From NCBI GenBank assembly GCA_045631645.1, contig JAZQVC010000031.1:31928-95927 (forward strand): DNA of 64,000 nucleotides, written 5' to 3'. The notes below the pieces were generated by a model. The model was not told the DNA's origin and ran no database searches. It saw nothing but the letters and a program-made list of their open reading frames with translations. Every line of letters begins with the position of its first letter. Position 1 is the first letter of the stretch. The position numbers were made by a program, and so were the translations under genes. This document shows positions 43,990-50,860 of the stretch, piece after piece. This DNA is from SIG459 sp045631645. GTDB taxonomy: Bacteria; Bacillota; Clostridia; Oscillospirales; Oscillospiraceae.

Positions 43990-44190
43990 CCCTGACAAGG
44001 ACAACCACAGTTGCAAACACAACGGCAAAAACATTTGCAGCAGCCTATACAACGAAAACTGCAAACACATAGCCATATTCATATAAAGATAGAAATACAA
44101 CTGCAGATTCATAGTCATATTCATATTACAAATACAAGCATCACCGATATGTTACCGTAACATCACCGTAACATAACCGTTTTGCTTCAT
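43990..44190. repeat. Iteron-like repeats upstream of the replication-type gene
   Basis: A 28-bp unit (AACTGCA...CATAG[C/T]CATATTCATAT) occurs twice (44057-44084 and 44099-44126; 42-bp period, few mismatches), with a partial copy near 44005. Further right ACCGTAACAT occurs twice with an 11-bp period (44154-44163, 44165-44174), beside the palindrome GTTACCGTAAC. Such spaced repeats are typical of replication or transfer origins. No gene lies in 43929-44251. Confidence 0.55.
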
Positions 44191-44197
44191 ATCAGGC

Positions 44198-44240
44198 AAA
44201 AAGAAAAGCTCTACTACCCCATAGCGAGGTAATAGAGCTT
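44198..44240 (-). terminator. Terminator
   Basis: AAGCTCTACTACC and GGTAATAGAGCTT pair; on the minus strand TTCTTTTTG follows. It ends transcripts from the gene at 44252-45151. Confidence 0.8.
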
Positions 44241-44251
44241 GTTTTCTTTGC

Positions 44252-45151
44252 TTATCTTGCTTTTCGTCTACGCTCAGTCAGTGCCAACTTAACACGCTTA
44301 ATATCCAGAACGGAAAGCAGATCATACTTCTTGCAAACATCATTCTCTGTGATCTGCCCCTGTTCCAGAGCATCCATATCACGGAGATATTCTTCCTTAT
44401 CGGGGAGGGGGCCTCTTTTCGCCACCTCTGCGATCTGGAAGTAGAAAATCTTGAGATGTTCGCAGTAGTACAATGTGCTTTCATAAGCTTGCGAATATTT
44501 GTAGAAAGTTCTGTGGGTAACACCAAGATCCTGCTTGCAGACATCGACAGCAACTTCGGCACGCTGCCATTTCCAATAGATTTCCAAGAAACGGTCAATG
44601 GGCTGGGGTTCGGGCCTGTGAATCAGACGGTCTAGTTCCGATACGACCTTGCCAATAGCGGATTGAGTAGCTATGTGCATGGCAAGCTGCTTTGCTTCGG
44701 TTTCCAGATTGGAGAAGTCAAGATCTCCTGTAATGTTCTTGAAAGAGAAATACTCGTTGTCCAAGAATACATAGTTCTTGTTGTTCTCCGCAAGGGTGGT
44801 AATTGCATGGATCAGATGCTCCATGCCCTCTGCTGCCACAATATCGTGGATGGATCGGATGTAGATCGTTCCCTGATAGGGAGCCTGACACAGAAGCTCC
44901 AATGTCTTGTTGACGGCAACTTTGCCGCTGAGAGGATCAGGAGCATTGCGCCACAGGATGATGATATTGATATTGTCATTGAACTCCATGGGGAACTCTT
45001 GTCCATTGTTCTGGCAATAGGTTCTCATGGCACTTCTAAATTCTTCGCAAACATGATCGCTGATCTCCTCGTAAGACAAGGATGGATCAAAGCTGGTATA
45101 GTCAGCGCTGGTCACACCAAAGGTGCGAACGAACGGATTGAATATAAACAT
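44252..45151 (-). CDS. Element protein with C-terminal HTH, distantly resolvase-like
   Basis: A 299-residue protein. Residues 80-140 (GTIYIRSIHDIVAAEGMEHLIHAITTLAENNKNYVFLDNEYFSF) echo the order of the serine-resolvase core, and residues 200-230 (WQRAEVAVDVCKQDLGVTHRTFYKYSQAYE) form a HTH of the resolvase C-terminal type. The catalytic Ser/Tyr-Arg motif of true resolvases is not visible near the N-terminus, so it may be a DNA-binding regulator on that fold. ATG 45149-45151 follows GAGGTG. It is divergent from the operator promoter of the 45350 gene. Confidence 0.55.
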   Translation of the reverse strand: MFIFNPFVRTFGVTSADYTSFDPSLSYEEISDHVCEEFRSAMRTYCQNNGQEFPMEFNDNINIIILWRNAPDPLSGKVAVNKTLELLCQAPYQGTIYIRSIHDIVAAEGMEHLIHAITTLAENNKNYVFLDNEYFSFKNITGDLDFSNLETEAKQLAMHIATQSAIGKVVSELDRLIHRPEPQPIDRFLEIYWKWQRAEVAVDVCKQDLGVTHRTFYKYSQAYESTLYYCEHLKIFYFQIAEVAKRGPLPDKEEYLRDMDALEQGQITENDVCKKYDLLSVLDIKRVKLALTERRRKAR

Positions 45152-45173
45152 AGTAATCACCTCGCTTGATCAT

Positions 45174-45202
45174 ATTTTATCCCACAAAATCATTTTTGTC
45201 AA
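45174..45202 (-). promoter_or_regulatory. Promoter of the resolvase-like gene
   Basis: Minus strand TTGACA (45197-45202), 17-bp spacer, TAAAAT (45174-45179), only about 20 bases before the start codon. GATAC half-sites like the shared operator lie upstream (about 45228). Confidence 0.75.
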
Positions 45203-45260
45203 TATTCCTACCAAAATATTTTCAATAATGATACTCTGTGATATTTTCTTACAAAAACTA

Positions 45261-45324
45261 TTGACAAATCAGAAAAATGCGTTATACTTGATTTATGATA
45301 CTAAATAAGTTATTCGTATCAAAA
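45261..45324 (+). promoter_or_regulatory. Promoter with shared 32-bp palindromic operator (copy 2)
   Basis: TTGACA (45261-45266), 16-bp spacer, TATACT (45283-45288). TTATGATAC (45293-45301) and GTATCAAAA (45316-45324) are again 14 bp apart. It drives the small-protein, excisionase and integrase genes. Confidence 0.78.
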
Positions 45325-45349
45325 CTGCACAATACAAGGAGGACAAAAA

Positions 45350-45580
45350 ATGACTACCAAATCTGACCTAGGAGGTTCTGACCTACATGACCTAACCATT
45401 CATACACCTGATATTCCACTAAATAATGTGGGATGCCATGATCAAAACGAACTTTTATATGAAGCCTTGTTTGAGTTAACTTCCATACTCGGAGAACTCT
45501 ACGCCCTAGAGCTTTATATTGACATATTAAGAATCGTTGATCGTCTTGGAAACGCTGAGAAGCGAGATCGTGAGGTGTAA
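45350..45580 (+). CDS. Small acidic element protein
   Basis: A 76-residue acidic protein, mostly helical in its second half (ELLYEALFELTSILGELYALELYIDILRIVDRL). No family recognised. ATG 45350 follows AAGGAGG. It is the first gene of the int operon, 2 bases before the excisionase, so it may be a regulatory partner. Confidence 0.6.
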   Translation: MTTKSDLGGSDLHDLTIHTPDIPLNNVGCHDQNELLYEALFELTSILGELYALELYIDILRIVDRLGNAEKRDREV

Positions 45581-45581
45581 C

Positions 45582-45800
45582 ATGACAAAAGATACTGCCT
45601 CTGAGCTAAATGCTCCTCTACCTCGTATTCCAAGAATGATGACCATTCGCCAAGTTGCCAGCACTGGAATTCTTCCCGAAACAGCACTCAGAACCATGGT
45701 AAAAGATGGAACCATTCCTGCTGTATTTGCTGGCTGTAAAGCATTTATCAACTTTGATCAACTATGTATTATGCTGAACCGTCTAGGGGAAGCATCTTGA
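45582..45800 (+). CDS. Excisionase-type small HTH protein
   Basis: A 72-residue protein with an MerR/Xis-like winged-helix pattern (RMMTIRQVASTGILPETALRTMVKDGTIPAVFAGCKAFINFDQLCIMLNRLG), just before the integrase, as in many tyrosine-integrase modules. ATG 45582 follows GAGGTG; the earlier in-frame GTG or ATT region has no ribosome site. It should promote excision. Confidence 0.75.
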   Translation: MTKDTASELNAPLPRIPRMMTIRQVASTGILPETALRTMVKDGTIPAVFAGCKAFINFDQLCIMLNRLGEAS

Positions 45801-45814
45801 AAGGAGAGATAGAT

Positions 45815-46954
45815 ATGGATATTAAAGGTGTTGTTCAGCGTGGAGAATACACATACCGTTTTACTGTTTCCTGCGGTTTTGACGGTAGCGGAAAGCACAC
45901 ACGCAAAACCATGACCTACAAGGTTCCTGCTGGCACCGCCCAAGGTAAGGCAGAAAAGATGGTAATGCAAGCCTATCTGGATTTTGAAGCGAAATGTAAG
46001 GGTACTCCCCGTTACAGTTCCAATATGCGTTTCAAAGAGCTTGCAAAAATCTATCTGGACGAGTATGGAACCTATAAGCTGAAACCCGTCACCAAGTACA
46101 ACTACGAGCGAGATCTTGAATTACACATTCTCCCCGTTTTTGGAAACAAACGAGTAAACAGCATTACCACTGCCGACTTAACCAATTTCTTTACGACAAT
46201 GAATAAGGCATCCGAAACCACAAGGAAGCTGAGAACTGTAATGTCCAGCGTATTCAGCTATGGTAAATCACAGGGATATATTAAGGAGAATCCTTGTTCT
46301 GGTGCCTTATACAAAACCCAAGTCAAGCAGCCCCAAAAGGTTAAGTACCTTGATAAGGAGCAATGTCAGAAGCTCATGTCACTCACCAGTAATTATAGCA
46401 TCGTGAACACAATTATTCAGTTCATCCTCTTTACTGGTCTGCGTATCGGAGAATGTCTCGGCCTTACATGGGATTGTATTGACTTCGTAAATAATACCGT
46501 TACCATTCGCAACAACCTTTCTTTTGCCTATGATGAATGGTATCTTTCCACCCCAAAAACAGAAGGAAGTCAACGAGTTATCAAGCTCAGCGACTATACG
46601 AGAAATCTTCTTCTGGTTCACAAAGCACAGCAAGACAAATCCAAAGCCCTAGTTGGCAGAGCATGGACACATCCCAATGTTGTGTTTGCTTCTTCTATTG
46701 GAAATTTCTTTGACCGTACCTATGTGAACAAGTATCTGAAAAATCTGTGCCAAGAAAATGGTTTGCCTCCTGTTTCTATCCATAAACTCCGACATAGTAA
46801 TGCCAGCCTGCTAATCAATAGCGGTGCAGCGCTAAAAGCCGTTTCCGATCGATTAGGACACTGTAATATTGCAATCACCGCTGATATATACGGACACATC
46901 TTCGATAGCTATGAAGCCCGCATGGCTCAATCACTGGAAGCCGATCTGTTATAA
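45815..46954 (+). CDS. Tyrosine integrase
   Basis: A 379-residue phage/ICE-type integrase: an N-terminal arm-binding domain (GEYTYRFTVSCGFDGSGKHTRKTMTY), a SAM-like core-binding domain (about 80-165), and a catalytic domain with TGLRIGECLGL (Arg), HKLRHSNASLL (His-x-x-Arg), LGHCNIAITADIYGHI (His and nucleophilic Tyr). All catalytic residues are present. It should integrate and excise the element with its Xis partner. ATG 45815 follows AAGGAG, 14 bases after the excisionase. Confidence 0.95.
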   Translation: MDIKGVVQRGEYTYRFTVSCGFDGSGKHTRKTMTYKVPAGTAQGKAEKMVMQAYLDFEAKCKGTPRYSSNMRFKELAKIYLDEYGTYKLKPVTKYNYERDLELHILPVFGNKRVNSITTADLTNFFTTMNKASETTRKLRTVMSSVFSYGKSQGYIKENPCSGALYKTQVKQPQKVKYLDKEQCQKLMSLTSNYSIVNTIIQFILFTGLRIGECLGLTWDCIDFVNNTVTIRNNLSFAYDEWYLSTPKTEGSQRVIKLSDYTRNLLLVHKAQQDKSKALVGRAWTHPNVVFASSIGNFFDRTYVNKYLKNLCQENGLPPVSIHKLRHSNASLLINSGAALKAVSDRLGHCNIAITADIYGHIFDSYEARMAQSLEADLL

Positions 46955-46957
46955 GTA

Positions 46958-47001
46958 TAATAGCACAGCATAACGTTTTTATGCTGTGCTATTTATTTTT
47001 G
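46958..47001 (+). terminator. Integrase terminator
   Basis: AATAGCACAGCATAA and TTATGCTGTGCTATT close a five-base loop and are followed by TATTTTTG. Confidence 0.88.
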
Positions 47002-47076
47002 CCGAATCTATGATATACTAATTTCAAAACTGAAGATATGATAAAGTAACTTGCCACATTACTAAGGAGTACATAT

Positions 47077-47865
47077 ATGGATTTAAGAGCTTTTTATTTT
47101 GATAATATTAAAAGCGATGAATATCATTATCGTTTCCATGATGCAATAAGGGATGTTAATAAAGTATATAACTTCTTCACGGGGTATGAGGAAATCAACG
47201 ATTATTCATTTGAAGTATACGATGCAGAAGAAGCAATCCTAAAGTTTAGGGAATTGTGCCAACCCGAGGTGAGTTTTTCTAATAACGAGAACTCTTGTTG
47301 GTTCTATCTTATCACATATTATCTGCATAAAATGGGATATGAAATCAAAGAATTTCCTAGAGCATTAGCTAGACCTCCCAAAGATCCCAGTGATTTTACC
47401 TATGGTGAAATAAGAAACAGGATCATTTCTCAGGGTGGAGCCGACAACGGAACTGTACGCTATGCAACTAGACGAGCTTTTATTGCTGATCTTCACTTTG
47501 AACTTAAATCCAGCCACATAGAGATTTCAGATTCCATAAATCAAAAATTCATAGAAATATCAAATCGGCAATCATCGTTTACAAATATGAGTACCGATGA
47601 AAAGCTTGCAGAAATAGCCAATCTAATTGAAAATATGCTGAAGAAAAACGGAAAGTTTCTTACGGTAGACTATTCCTCAGTATGTTTTGATTATGTAACG
47701 GAAGAAACTGTTAAGAATTATCGTCATAGACTTCAATGCTTTAGACATTCATCAGATGAGTCGATTAAAGAAAGAGCATCATTTTCTAATGAACAAAAGT
47801 CGTTCCTCATTGATTATGGTTTAGCGATAATCAAAGCGATTCATGATATATTAAATAAAAGTTAA
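47077..47865 (+). CDS. Unknown protein paired with a NYN nuclease
   Basis: A 262-residue soluble protein with alternating helical stretches and no recognised domain. Features: SFEVYDAEEAILKFRELCQ, EFPRALARPPKDPSDFTYGEIRNRIISQGG, a Lys-rich middle and a C-terminal helical region (HSSDESIKERASFSNEQKSFLIDYGLAIIKAIHDIL). ATG 47077 follows AAGGAG. It lies 74 bases before the NYN-domain gene in the same direction and so the two may form a module, for example an antiphage pair, but this is inference. Confidence 0.6.
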   Translation: MDLRAFYFDNIKSDEYHYRFHDAIRDVNKVYNFFTGYEEINDYSFEVYDAEEAILKFRELCQPEVSFSNNENSCWFYLITYYLHKMGYEIKEFPRALARPPKDPSDFTYGEIRNRIISQGGADNGTVRYATRRAFIADLHFELKSSHIEISDSINQKFIEISNRQSSFTNMSTDEKLAEIANLIENMLKKNGKFLTVDYSSVCFDYVTEETVKNYRHRLQCFRHSSDESIKERASFSNEQKSFLIDYGLAIIKAIHDILNKS

Positions 47866-47939
47866 TTTCCTTCAAGCGACAAATTCATAACATATCGCAT
47901 CTATAATCATTCTGAATTAAGCTGTTTAAGGAGAAAAAT

Positions 47940-48803
47940 ATGGAAGAGTTAAAAACTAATGTAGCTGTGTATGTTGATTACGAAAACATACATAAAACTT
48001 TAATCAAAAGAAATACCAATATTTTAAGAGAGGGCTTCTTCGAAAAGCTTCGTGCTTGGTGTGCAAGCAACAAAAAAAGAATTGTGCAAACTCAAGTGTA
48101 TTGTAATTTTGATAACGAAGATTTGTATCAGTCTCATCACCAGACAACATTACAAAATTATGGTGTTGAAACAATTCATACCTCAAATCAGGGAAAGAAC
48201 TATGCAGATTTAAAAATAAGCATTGATGTTCTAACAAGCATGTATTCCAACAATAATATTGACGAATTCATTATTGTCTCTAACGATAAAGACATGATAC
48301 CTTTGCTAAATGCAATACGAGCAAACAAAAGAAATGTTTGTGTAATTACTGCAGGAGACGATTACAACCGAGCAATATGTGAATTTGTAGATCAACATAT
48401 TACTTTAGAAGATGTATGTAAAACTGAAGCTGGGCACCTAATTATTTCTGATATAAAGGATAGATTTTGGGATAACTTCGTTAAATACATAGATGAGAAG
48501 GTTGCAATGCATCAAGCTGGTAATGATTATTCGCATTATGCGCTTGATTATAATATCAAAAAATCTGTCGGCTTCTTCAAACTGATGACTTACGAATTAC
48601 TTACGATCATCAAAGATCTATATCAAGAAGATAAAATCATTTTTTACACTTACGATTACAGAGGTCAAACTTTTGTTGCTCTTCTTCCTACCGATAAAAA
48701 ACAGGATTTCATAAACAAGTCACTCATTGACGAAAAAAGGATCATTGAAAATTACGATATAGATAAAGAAATCCAAGCAGAGTACAGCAAATATGCAAAA
48801 TGA
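47940..48803 (+). CDS. NYN-domain (LabA/DUF88-like) nuclease
   Basis: A 287-residue protein. Residues 6-165 form a NYN (PIN-like) domain: VAVYVDYENIHK, ADLKISIDVLT and IIVSNDKDMIPLLNAIRANKRNVCVITAG, whose Asp residues (in YVDYEN, ADLKI, SNDKD) are the expected metal ligands. The C-terminal third (about 170-287) is a helical/winged-helix-like domain of unknown role. NYN proteins cleave RNA; mobile-element members often serve in defence or toxin roles. ATG 47940 follows AAGGAG. Confidence 0.82.
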   Translation: MEELKTNVAVYVDYENIHKTLIKRNTNILREGFFEKLRAWCASNKKRIVQTQVYCNFDNEDLYQSHHQTTLQNYGVETIHTSNQGKNYADLKISIDVLTSMYSNNNIDEFIIVSNDKDMIPLLNAIRANKRNVCVITAGDDYNRAICEFVDQHITLEDVCKTEAGHLIISDIKDRFWDNFVKYIDEKVAMHQAGNDYSHYALDYNIKKSVGFFKLMTYELLTIIKDLYQEDKIIFYTYDYRGQTFVALLPTDKKQDFINKSLIDEKRIIENYDIDKEIQAEYSKYAK

Positions 48804-48805
48804 CA

Positions 48806-48834
48806 TTGACAACACAAACGTGAAAGTGTATTAT
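48806..48834 (+). promoter_or_regulatory. Promoter of candidate small RNA
   Basis: TTGACA (48806-48811), exact 17-bp spacer, TATTAT (48829-48834), three bases after the NYN gene stop. Nothing but a short transcript to the terminator at 48921 follows. Confidence 0.75.
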
Positions 48835-48840
48835 TAGGGC

Positions 48841-48950
48841 AAACAAGAATATAATTATATTAAGAGTTGATTTTTGAATGATGACCATAAGGCGACATCA
48901 AACAAGAAGCACAACTCACGAAAAGACACCATTCGAAAATGGTGTCTTTT
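48841..48950 (+). ncRNA. Candidate small RNA at the element's right end
   Basis: A strong promoter (48806-48834) would start transcription near 48841 and a strong hairpin terminator ends at 48950, giving an RNA of about 110 nucleotides. It could also encode a short peptide from ATG 48879, but the frame runs through the terminator and looks uncoding. The role could be regulation of integrase, NYN activity or replication. Not verified by expression data. Confidence 0.5.
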
Positions 48951-48951
48951 T
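48921..48951 (+). terminator. Small RNA terminator
   Basis: AAAAGACACCATT and AATGGTGTCTTTT form a perfect 13-bp stem with a CGAA tetraloop, followed by TTG. Confidence 0.88.
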
Positions 48952-48961
48952 GCATTAAGAA

Positions 48962-49085
48962 TTGGTGCAAATTTGGTGCAAAACGATTTCAAACACCATA
49001 AACGATCCCCCACGATCTCCAACGAAATCCGATTCTTTCTCTCACGATATCCAACGATATCTACGATTTCAAACGAGATCAGACA
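48962..49085. repeat. Right attachment site with 10-bp phased repeats
   Basis: The same 22-bp repeat (48962-48983) is followed by ACGAT-type units (near 48983, 49002, 49012, 49022, 49043, 49053, 49063) with a near-10-bp period, matching ACGATATCCA. Left and right copies are both oriented with the 22-mer first. Confidence 0.65.
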
Positions 49086-49140
49086 AGACAAACGCTAGAG
49101 CTATAACTCCAAGCGCTAACCGTATATTTCAGCTTTTTCA

Positions 49141-49173
49141 AAGAGCACTCACTTTATGTGGGTGCTCTTTTTT
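49141..49173 (+). terminator. Terminator right of the element
   Basis: AGAGCACTCAC and GTGGGTGCTCT with a TTTTTT tail. The rest of 49086-49319 holds another terminator (below) and no gene; this may be the old end of a transcript reaching in from the site of integration. Confidence 0.85.
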
Positions 49174-49240
49174 ATTGCACGGCGTGCAGGTGCGCGTTAA
49201 ATCGGTCCCCCCCTTGCGGCGTAGCCGCTTCTGGTCGGAG

Positions 49241-49287
49241 CGCAAAAACCCCGGAAACTATAATGCTTCCGGGGTTGCGTTTTTTAT
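49241..49287 (-). terminator. Terminator of the lipoprotein gene
   Basis: CGCAAAAACCCCGGAA and TTCCGGGGTTGCG form a stem (minus strand) followed by TTTTTGCG; it lies after the stop at 49320. Confidence 0.85.
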
Positions 49288-49319
49288 ATTCTTAAGTGGC
49301 TTCTGTACACAAAACAGTG

Positions 49320-50681
49320 TTAACGGAAAGAACTCATGCCGATATAGTCTCTGTCCTGCAAATATTTTTTGGTAATGTAGCCTTCGCGGTCAAACTCATG
49401 TTGAATGATATAATCTTCAGTTACATACATTTTTCTCTCCGCCGTATAATCGCCGGTATCGGTCAACAATTTCCAATCCTCCTTGAGAACTTTGACGCCA
49501 TTGTTAGTATAGATATATTCACCATCGATATTGAAAGAAGAATTCGACAGAGGCAGCTCACTGCATTCAACGGTAAATTCATATGGATTGCTCATATCGG
49601 CGCGGCACAGTGAAAGTACATCATCCACCCGGCGTGAAAAGTAGAGGTAATGTCCGTCCATAGTCGGACAATAAGAGACATCATAGTTTATATTAAGGTC
49701 AGTACCGTAGGTAGTATTATAAAGATGCAGCGACTCATTATCTGCATCATCCTGGAAAACAAGCCAATCCGAGCTTATAAAGTAGGGATAATATATCTCC
49801 TTATCCACCACCATCTGCAGATCGCCACCGTTCATATCCATGGATACAAAGCGGCCGTTTTCATCAGTAAAGTACATGCGTCCCTCATGAATCTGCAAAT
49901 AGTCACAGGCGCCTTCATACAGAACCTGCGCATCGGAACCATCTGTATTTATCCGACAGATTTTTTCGTCTCCAATGATATAGTAAAGAGTATTGCCAAT
50001 TTTGGTAATACAGCTTGCAGGGCCGCTATCATCAAGAATGACCGTTGTTTCGAACTCAGGGTAATCCCCCTTCATGTGGAAAGGTGTTGCACCCAGCATA
50101 CCCTTACTGCTTTTAGTATGGGTAAGTCCGTAGAGAACGCCGTCCTCAACCACATAGTATCCCCAGCACATTTGGTTGCTCATGGCAATGGTCTGCGCTA
50201 TATCAAATTCAGGCTCATAGGTCTTCCATGGATTGTTGGCAAGCACTTCAGGCACATTGTCCTGTCGCTTAAGGGTAAAGGGACTTCCATCCACGTCCGC
50301 AACCATCTTATCACCGGTGCAGGAAGCATTAATGATCTTTCCGGAGAAATCCAGCACCAGAGCATCGGGGCTACCGCTGTAGCTTCCCTTCAGAAATTCA
50401 TCGAACACTATGGCAATAACGCTTCCGTCATCACCAAACTCAAGGGTCATAACGGATTCCGCAGGTCCGAAAAGGCCGATCATTTCCTCGCCGTAAAATT
50501 CGGTTCCCTCCATCTCGAATTTTTCAACCACCCAGCAGCCTTCGCTCACAGCTTTTTCCTGTGTTACGCTGCTGTCCGGGCCTTTTGTTGGCTTCTTTTC
50601 AGGTGCTTGCTCTCCGCCGCAGCCGGTGAAAAGGCAAAGAGTCATAATAAGCGCAAGAATCAGTGCTATCCATTTTTTCAT
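49320..50681 (-). CDS. DUF5050-type lipoprotein
   Basis: A 453-residue secreted lipoprotein. The signal peptide ends with the lipobox LFTGCGG (Cys22). Residues about 200-430 consist of repeated beta-rich units (YYIIGDEKICRINTDGSDAQVLYEG, GRMYFTDENGRFVSMDMNGG), the DUF5050 propeller-like repeat found in clostridial surface proteins. Its role is unknown. ATG 50679-50681 follows GGAGGAG. The next lipoprotein (50861-52198) is upstream on the same strand, but the 180-base gap argues for a separate transcript. Confidence 0.8.
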   Translation of the reverse strand: MKKWIALILALIMTLCLFTGCGGEQAPEKKPTKGPDSSVTQEKAVSEGCWVVEKFEMEGTEFYGEEMIGLFGPAESVMTLEFGDDGSVIAIVFDEFLKGSYSGSPDALVLDFSGKIINASCTGDKMVADVDGSPFTLKRQDNVPEVLANNPWKTYEPEFDIAQTIAMSNQMCWGYYVVEDGVLYGLTHTKSSKGMLGATPFHMKGDYPEFETTVILDDSGPASCITKIGNTLYYIIGDEKICRINTDGSDAQVLYEGACDYLQIHEGRMYFTDENGRFVSMDMNGGDLQMVVDKEIYYPYFISSDWLVFQDDADNESLHLYNTTYGTDLNINYDVSYCPTMDGHYLYFSRRVDDVLSLCRADMSNPYEFTVECSELPLSNSSFNIDGEYIYTNNGVKVLKEDWKLLTDTGDYTAERKMYVTEDYIIQHEFDREGYITKKYLQDRDYIGMSSFR

Positions 50682-50860
50682 CTCCGGGTCTCCTCCTCTT
50701 TTATATTTTTATTAGCTTGCTTATCATTGAGCGTAACATGGCCAAGGTTAAAATAGTCGCTTTTATAATTTCAGTATATGACCGTTTCTTCGCTGATTCA
50801 AGATTTTTTCGGCGTTTATGCGGTATATTATTGCCTCTTCCAAGTTCTTTGGGAGCTTTC

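Larger units (their letters stand above)
32721..48983. mobile_element. Integrative element (about 16 kb) next to rpsI
   Basis: Bounded by a perfect 22-bp direct repeat (32721-32742 and 48962-48983), it carries an integrase, excisionase, second tyrosine recombinase, ArdC-like antirestriction-type protein, a winged-helix replication-type protein and A+T-rich cargo. I see no relaxase, type IV secretion, capsid or terminase gene, so it is not a complete ICE or prophage; it may be mobilised by others or be a satellite-like element. Codon usage is visibly more A+T-rich than the flanking chromosome. The boundaries are inferred from the repeats and not verified against an empty site. Confidence 0.75.

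Noticed and set aside
48982..49085. CRISPR array in the ACGATATCCA repeats
   Set aside because: The units are about 10 bp, degenerate and adjacent, without spacers and without cas genes nearby.
48962..49230. tRNA gene as the integration target
   Set aside because: No tRNA-like T-arm (GGTTCGA) or acceptor pairing appears at either end; the att repeats lie in a gap after rpsI instead.
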